Shown piece by piece: positions 41,922-42,755 of a DNA stretch of 42,755 bases; the first letter of the stretch is position 1, and every line of letters starts with the position of its first letter. Source of the DNA: Flavobacterium sp. BFFFF1 (lineage in GTDB: Bacteria > Bacteroidota > Bacteroidia > Flavobacteriales > Flavobacteriaceae); the NCBI RefSeq assembly GCF_002256285.1, contig NZ_NKJE01000025.1, positions 1-42,755 on the forward strand. The letters are read 5' to 3'. The notes under the pieces were generated by a model. That model saw only the letters and a program-made list of their open reading frames with translations, did no database searches and had not been told where the DNA came from. Position numbers and translations under genes: made by a program.

Positions 41922-42755
41922 ATGAAGATAAATTTAATCAAAGCATCCTATCTGCTTTTAGCTTCTTTAACGGTTGGCTCCTTCATTTCCTGTTCTCCTG
42001 ATGAAGTAAGCGGGAATGGAAATGGTTTGTCAGATCCAAATGCGGATGCTGCGTTTTCAGTAGCGCCGGTAGAGGGTTCTGCGAATAGATTCGTATTGAC
42101 GGCAAACGGAGTCAATGTGGCAAGCCACCGTTGGGAATTAGGCGATGGATCACCTGAATATTTAGGTTCTGATCAGGAAAGTATTTTTCTTCCCGATGCA
42201 GACACTTATACTATCACTCATAAAGCAGCCGGTCGTGGTGGCCTGATCAATACATCAACGCAAACGGTAACCGTAGCTACGTCAGATTTGGCAGCCGGAA
42301 ACCTCATCAAAGGCGGAAAACTAAAATCTGCAGCAGATGTTGCCCAATGGACCATACTCAACATCAGTTCTTCAGACGCCAGCGTGACGCTAACTCCTGG
42401 AACAAACGGAGCGTTGGGAAATGCAACATTCGTCGCAACAGGATACCAGCAAAAAGGAATTTACCAAAAAGTAACGCTTCAGGCAAATAAAGAATACAAC
42501 GTCGACATGACCGTGACAAGCGCCGCGGGGGCAACTTATACATGGTTTGAAGTGTATCTGCTGACTTCACAACCGGTTGACGGGAACGACTATGGTGGAG
42601 ATAAGATATTACGCCTAAATAGCTGGGATTGCTGGGATAATGTTCCAACGCCGTTTAATGGATTACTTTCGGCTCTAAACTGCGAAAATGATAGCGGTAC
42701 CGCAACCCTTAAAGGCAATCTAAAAGTAAAAACGGCCGGCGATAGCTACCTGCTG
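41922..42755 (+). CDS. PKD-domain surface lipoprotein of the PUL, 3' truncated
   Basis: The frame starts at ATG 41922 and stays open to the window end (278 codons). A lipoprotein signal ends at Cys24 (FISCS). A PKD/Ig-like domain covers roughly 38-120 and includes the hallmark WELGDG at 71-76. From about residue 127 a second domain with alternating strands (KGIYQKVTLQANKEYNVDMTVTS, TWFEVYLL) looks like a carbohydrate-binding beta-sandwich. Proteins in this position after SusD are often surface glycan-binding proteins; PKD types are known in some beta-glucan (laminarin) loci of marine flavobacteria, but that substrate link is only a guess here. The remainder lies outside the window. Confidence 0.85.
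   Translation, partial: MKINLIKASYLLLASLTVGSFISCSPDEVSGNGNGLSDPNADAAFSVAPVEGSANRFVLTANGVNVASHRWELGDGSPEYLGSDQESIFLPDADTYTITHKAAGRGGLINTSTQTVTVATSDLAAGNLIKGGKLKSAADVAQWTILNISSSDASVTLTPGTNGALGNATFVATGYQQKGIYQKVTLQANKEYNVDMTVTSAAGATYTWFEVYLLTSQPVDGNDYGGDKILRLNSWDCWDNVPTPFNGLLSALNCENDSGTATLKGNLKVKTAGDSYLL

Noticed and set aside
1..42755. CRISPR arrays, insertion sequences, prophage or toxin-antitoxin genes
   Set aside because: Both strands were read for regular spaced repeats, transposase motifs and small paired genes; none was found.

Overview
The window reads as part of a Bacteroidota chromosome, most probably Flavobacterium or a close relative in the Flavobacteriaceae. The evidence is a gliding gene (gldJ), type IX secretion (T9SS) genes porU and porV, a T9SS type C cargo tail, a SusC/SusD pair, and repeated Bacteroidota-type promoters (TTG, about 18-21 nt, TAnnTTTG). 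Most start codons have no clear Shine-Dalgarno sequence. There are no insertion sequences, prophage or CRISPR arrays, so most of the window is chromosomal core, with accessory character at the right end.

Layout. 1-2854: the tail of a T9SS cargo protein, a twin-arginine sugar phosphate isomerase-like protein, a lipoprotein MsrB, tRNA-Leu(CAG) with its own promoter and terminator, and a START-like protein. 3201-7219: purK and purE (purine synthesis) and an M3 peptidase. 7450-11178: a GbsR/MarR regulator, then a tightly overlapping operon (DUF2071, small membrane protein, TIGR01777 oxidoreductase, SRPBCC protein) converging on a UbiA-like membrane protein. 11317-14576: gcvP and a truncated hemoglobin. 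14677-19992: envelope and lipid genes (KAS III, methyltransferase, GT2 glycosyltransferase, MlaE/MlaF-type ABC transporter, mannose-1-phosphate guanylyltransferase). 20072-25693, minus strand: SprT-like protein, SDR, M28 peptidase, pdhC, pdhA, cdd. 25765-34113: porV and porU diverging from gldJ, then murF. 34110-42755: a membrane-bound LuxR-type regulator diverging from susC, susD and a PKD-domain lipoprotein cut by the window end, which together form the start of a polysaccharide utilization locus (PUL).

How the parts work together. PorV and PorU form the attachment and sortase part of the T9SS that would process cargo such as the protein ending at position 180. GldJ belongs to the gliding machinery linked to T9SS. 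The right-hand block looks like a self-regulated glycan uptake system: a periplasmic sensor with a cytoplasmic HTH, two 13-bp direct repeats ahead of susC, and the outer-membrane uptake pair.

Less expected signals are: (i) two matching TTTCA-N8-TGAAA sites flanking the GbsR-type gene, one on its own promoter; (ii) several promoters whose -7 box ends only 4 nt before the ATG, suggesting leaderless mRNAs; (iii) three copies of a GC-rich intergenic repeat family; (iv) the 13-bp direct repeats before susC; and (v) a perfect 20-bp palindrome upstream of the isomerase gene.
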